A DNA stretch of 64,000 bases from Baekduia soli (lineage in GTDB: Bacteria > Actinomycetota > Thermoleophilia > Solirubrobacterales > Solirubrobacteraceae), in assembly GCF_007970665.1 (NCBI RefSeq), contig NZ_CP042430.1, forward strand, positions 992,001-1,056,000. Reading direction: 5' to 3'. Made by a program: the position numbers and the translations under genes. Each line of letters begins with the position of its first letter. Within the stretch, counting starts at the first letter, position 1. Below, piece by piece: positions 62,364-64,000 of the stretch. The notes under the pieces were generated by a model. That model ran no database searches. It was not told the origin of the DNA and saw nothing but the letters and a program-made list of their open reading frames with translations.

Positions 62364-63350
62364 ATGCGGCCGCTGAACCTGGGGGAGACGCTCGACGCGA
62401 GCCTGAACGTCGTGCGGGCGTCCTGGCGCACGCTGGCCGCGGTGATGCTCGTCATGGCGGTCCCGATCCAGCTCGTGGACATCGCCATCGTGAGCGCGAC
62501 GACCGACAGCTACCAGGTCGGCTCGTCCTCGCTGACGGGGGCGGGCTCGAACACGACCTACGCCGACCAGGGCGCCTACGCCGCCGGGCAGGTCGTCATC
62601 CAGGTCCTCGGCCTCGTCGGCTACCTGCTGGGCACCGTCGCCTGCTACCGGGCGATCGCCGACACCCACCTCGGCCGGCCCACCAGCGCCCGCGCGTCGC
62701 TGCGCTTCGCGGCGCGCCGGCTGAGCGCCGCGCTCTGGCTGACGATCATGCTCGTCGTCGGGCTGCTGGGCGCGTTCCTGGCGCTCGTCGTCCCGGGGAT
62801 CTTCCTGGTCATCGCGTGGTCGGTCGCGTTCCCCGTGCTGCTCGTCGAGGGCAAGGTGGGCAGGGCGGCGCTCGCCCGCTCCTACCGGCTCGTGCAGGGC
62901 CGCTGGTGGGCGACCCTCGGGCGCCTGGCGGTGGCCTACATCCTGGTCACGGTCGTCACCGCGGTCGCGTCGGCGATCATCCTCGTGCCGGCGCTGGCCG
63001 TGGTCTCGGACACGTCGTTCGCGGCGCTCGCGCTCGACCACGCCGCCAACCTCGTCGTCTCCCTGGTCACCACGCCGTTCCTGGCCGCGGTCACCACGTT
63101 CGTCTACTTCGACCTGCGGGTGCGCAAGGAGGGCTTCGACCTCACGCGCCTGGCCGGCGACATGGGCCCGGGGGAGGACGCCGACCGGCGGACCTACGGG
63201 GCGGGCGGGCCCCAGGACGTGCCGCGTGACGCGTTCGGCAACCCCGTCGTGGGGCGCGACGACGCCCCGGTCTCCGTCCCGCCGCCCGCGCCGGGCGGCT
63301 GGGCGCCGCCGGTCGCCCCGCCCCCGCAGCGCCCGCTCTCCGGCGACTGA
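62364..63350 (+). CDS. polytopic membrane protein (glycerophosphoryldiester-phosphodiesterase membrane-domain-like)
   Basis: A 328-residue membrane protein beginning MRPLNLGETLDASLNVVRASWRTL, an N terminus seen in proteins related to the membrane domain of glycerophosphodiesterases (YciC-like). About six hydrophobic helices (25-47, 72-92, 120-145, 148-162, 185-210, 230-255), with repeats of the R-x-x-x-R-x-x-L-V-x-G-R-W-W type (LARSYRLVQGRWWATLGRLA). The C-terminal 70 residues are Pro/Gly/Asp-rich and likely cytoplasmic. No catalytic residues are recognised. TAGGTT ends 9 nt before the ATG, so it may be transcribed apart from the dnaK operon. Confidence 0.78.
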   Translation: MRPLNLGETLDASLNVVRASWRTLAAVMLVMAVPIQLVDIAIVSATTDSYQVGSSSLTGAGSNTTYADQGAYAAGQVVIQVLGLVGYLLGTVACYRAIADTHLGRPTSARASLRFAARRLSAALWLTIMLVVGLLGAFLALVVPGIFLVIAWSVAFPVLLVEGKVGRAALARSYRLVQGRWWATLGRLAVAYILVTVVTAVASAIILVPALAVVSDTSFAALALDHAANLVVSLVTTPFLAAVTTFVYFDLRVRKEGFDLTRLAGDMGPGEDADRRTYGAGGPQDVPRDAFGNPVVGRDDAPVSVPPPAPGGWAPPVAPPPQRPLSGD

Positions 63351-63371
63351 CGCCGGCGGCGGACGGCCGCC

Positions 63372-63608
63372 TCAGGTGTTGCCCTGCACCACGCCGTCGC
63401 CCTCGGCGGCCAGGCGCTCGGCCTCCCGACGGCCCGGGTGGTCCTTCGGCAGGTCCTCCGGGACGATCTCGTCGTGGGCCTCCGGCGTGTCGCCCAGGTC
63501 GGTCTGGTCGTCGGGCGTCACCGGCCCGAGGGGCTCGGGGGCGTGCCCGTCGTGGGGGGAGGGCTCGTCATGGGGCTCTTCGGGGACGCGCTCGTGGGAC
63601 TCGGTCAT
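63372..63608 (-). CDS. small acidic, His/Pro-rich disordered protein
   Basis: A 78-residue protein with no hydrophobic core: MTESHERVPEEPHDEPSPHD at the start and EIVPEDLPKDHPGRREAERL later. About a third of its residues are Asp or Glu. I do not recognise it. It is transcribed opposite to the membrane-protein gene (21 bp from its stop) and divergent from clpB (98 bp). The coding frame is supported only by being the longest open frame and by a composition unlike the shadow frames. It could be a stress-related disordered protein. Confidence 0.5.
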   Translation of the reverse strand: MTESHERVPEEPHDEPSPHDGHAPEPLGPVTPDDQTDLGDTPEAHDEIVPEDLPKDHPGRREAERLAAEGDGVVQGNT

Positions 63609-63636
63609 GTCGGGGCGTTACCCCGCACCCGCCTCC

Positions 63637-63664
63637 TTGACGCTCGGACGCGCGCTGCTAAGAT
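63637..63664 (+). promoter_or_regulatory. sigma-70-type promoter of clpB (TTGACG - 16 bp - TAAGAT)
   Basis: -35 TTGACG at 63637-63642 and -10 TAAGAT at 63659-63664 with 16 bp between are close to consensus. The -10 overlaps the left arm of the HAIR-like repeat, so HspR bound there would exclude polymerase. Confidence 0.7.
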
Positions 63665-63687
63665 CTTAGTCACCCCGACTGAGATTT
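63663..63687 (+). promoter_or_regulatory. HAIR-like operator of clpB
   Basis: ATCTTAGT (63663-63670) and ACTGAGAT (63678-63685) are near-perfect inverted arms (7 of 8 bases) separated by exactly 7 bp, the same spacing as the HAIR site CTTGAGT-N7-ACTCAAG of Streptomyces and mycobacteria, with AGT-N7-ACT at the centre. It lies 22 bp before the clpB start. Confidence 0.72.
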
Positions 63688-63706
63688 GACCGGAAGAGAA
63701 CGCACC

Positions 63707-64000
63707 TTGCACGCCGACCGCTTCACCATCAAGACCCAGGAGGCCCTCCAGGCCGCCATCAGCCTCGCGGCGGCGCGCCGGCACGCGCAGGTCGCCCCGG
63801 AGCACCTCCTCTCCGTCCTGCTGGACCAGGCCGACTCCGTCGTCCCCGGCGTGCTGCGCAAGCTCGGCGTCGCGAGCCCGGCGCTGCGGGCCGAGACCGA
63901 CGCCGCCCTCGACGCGCTGCCCACGCTGGGCAGCCCCGCCGAGCCGTCGACGTCGCCCGAGCTGCTCGGCGTCCTGCGCGCGGCCGAGGTCGAGATGCGC
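63707..64000 (+). CDS. clpB: ClpB disaggregase, N-terminal 98 codons (runs off the window)
   Basis: Hsp100 chaperone start: HADRFTIKTQEALQAAISLA and ARRHAQVAPEHLLSVLLDQ match the Clp N-domain repeats. The start is TTG at 63707, with GGAAGAG 9-14 nt upstream, and no ATG or GTG gives the conserved beginning. It has its own promoter (TTGACG/TAAGAT) and a HAIR-like site, so it should be co-regulated with dnaK. Only the N domain is visible, since the ATPase modules lie beyond 64000. Confidence 0.93.
   Translation, partial: MHADRFTIKTQEALQAAISLAAARRHAQVAPEHLLSVLLDQADSVVPGVLRKLGVASPALRAETDAALDALPTLGSPAEPSTSPELLGVLRAAEVEMR

Overview
The window is very GC-rich, densely coded bacterial DNA with GTG and TTG starts, many ATGA/GTGA gene overlaps, HspR-type heat-shock control, F420-type luciferase-fold enzymes, myo-inositol-phosphate synthase with a CDP-alcohol phosphotransferase, and no RNA genes that I could see. 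This fits an actinobacterium. The protein flavour (Thermoleophilia / Solirubrobacterales-like) is my inference and no marker here proves it. 

Layout. 1-9.2 kb: lipoate and 2-oxoacid dehydrogenase block (lipA, lipB, E2, E1beta, E1alpha, lpd) with a degenerate M50-like membrane protein, an SRPBCC protein and a broken DsbA-fold isomerase gene. 9.2-13 kb: thiamine genes thiE and thiO-thiS-thiG, divergently transcribed. 13-19.5 kb: cupredoxin lipoprotein, EEP-fold hydrolase, frameshifted argF, a large Lys-tailed secreted protein, an M3-like peptidase and a TrmA/RlmD-type methyltransferase. 19.5-41.9 kb: an accessory catabolic island with two hydantoinase/carboxylase A+B pairs, a racemase-fold protein without its cysteines, acyl-CoA dehydrogenase, MFS exporter, SnoaL-like protein, luciferase-fold oxidoreductase, two amidohydrolases, M24 peptidase-fold enzyme, PaaK-like CoA ligase, SDR and a double GNAT. 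41.9-48.1 kb: secreted alpha/beta hydrolase, MFS, quinone oxidoreductase, small SnoaL-like protein, a candidate presenilin/SPP-like membrane aspartyl protease and a UDG-superfamily Fe-S protein. 48.1-55 kb: an inositol-lipid block (GT4-PHP fusion, Ino1, CDP-alcohol phosphotransferase, PAP2/AUR1-like, polytopic membrane protein, CAP). 55-58 kb: PfkB-like protein, endonuclease III, ATP-grasp remnant and diguanylate cyclase. 58-64 kb: dnaK-grpE-dnaJ-hspR, membrane protein, small acidic protein and the start of clpB.

How the genes work together. LipA and LipB make the cofactor used by E2, which with E1alpha/beta and Lpd forms one oxidative decarboxylation complex. ThiE, ThiO, ThiS and ThiG supply thiamine diphosphate for E1. 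The catabolic island pairs ATP-dependent carboxylase/hydantoinase-type enzymes with an SDR, a CoA ligase and an acyl-CoA dehydrogenase. The SDR + carboxylase + CoA-ligase set resembles the secondary alcohol to ketone to beta-keto acid to CoA-thioester logic of acetophenone metabolism, though the substrate is unknown. Ino1 and the phosphotransferase point to phosphatidylinositol-type lipids, with the GT4-PHP fusion in the place of a PimA-like enzyme. HspR is encoded last in the dnaK operon, and HAIR-like inverted repeats sit in front of both dnaK and clpB.

Two general features stand out. First, many starts have a TANNNT hexamer 6-9 nt upstream, the arrangement of leaderless promoters. Second, four genes carry single-base deletions (five in total), mostly in or beside short G/C runs. 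Each restores a full-length protein when one base is added back, so sequencing or assembly error must be considered before calling them pseudogenes.
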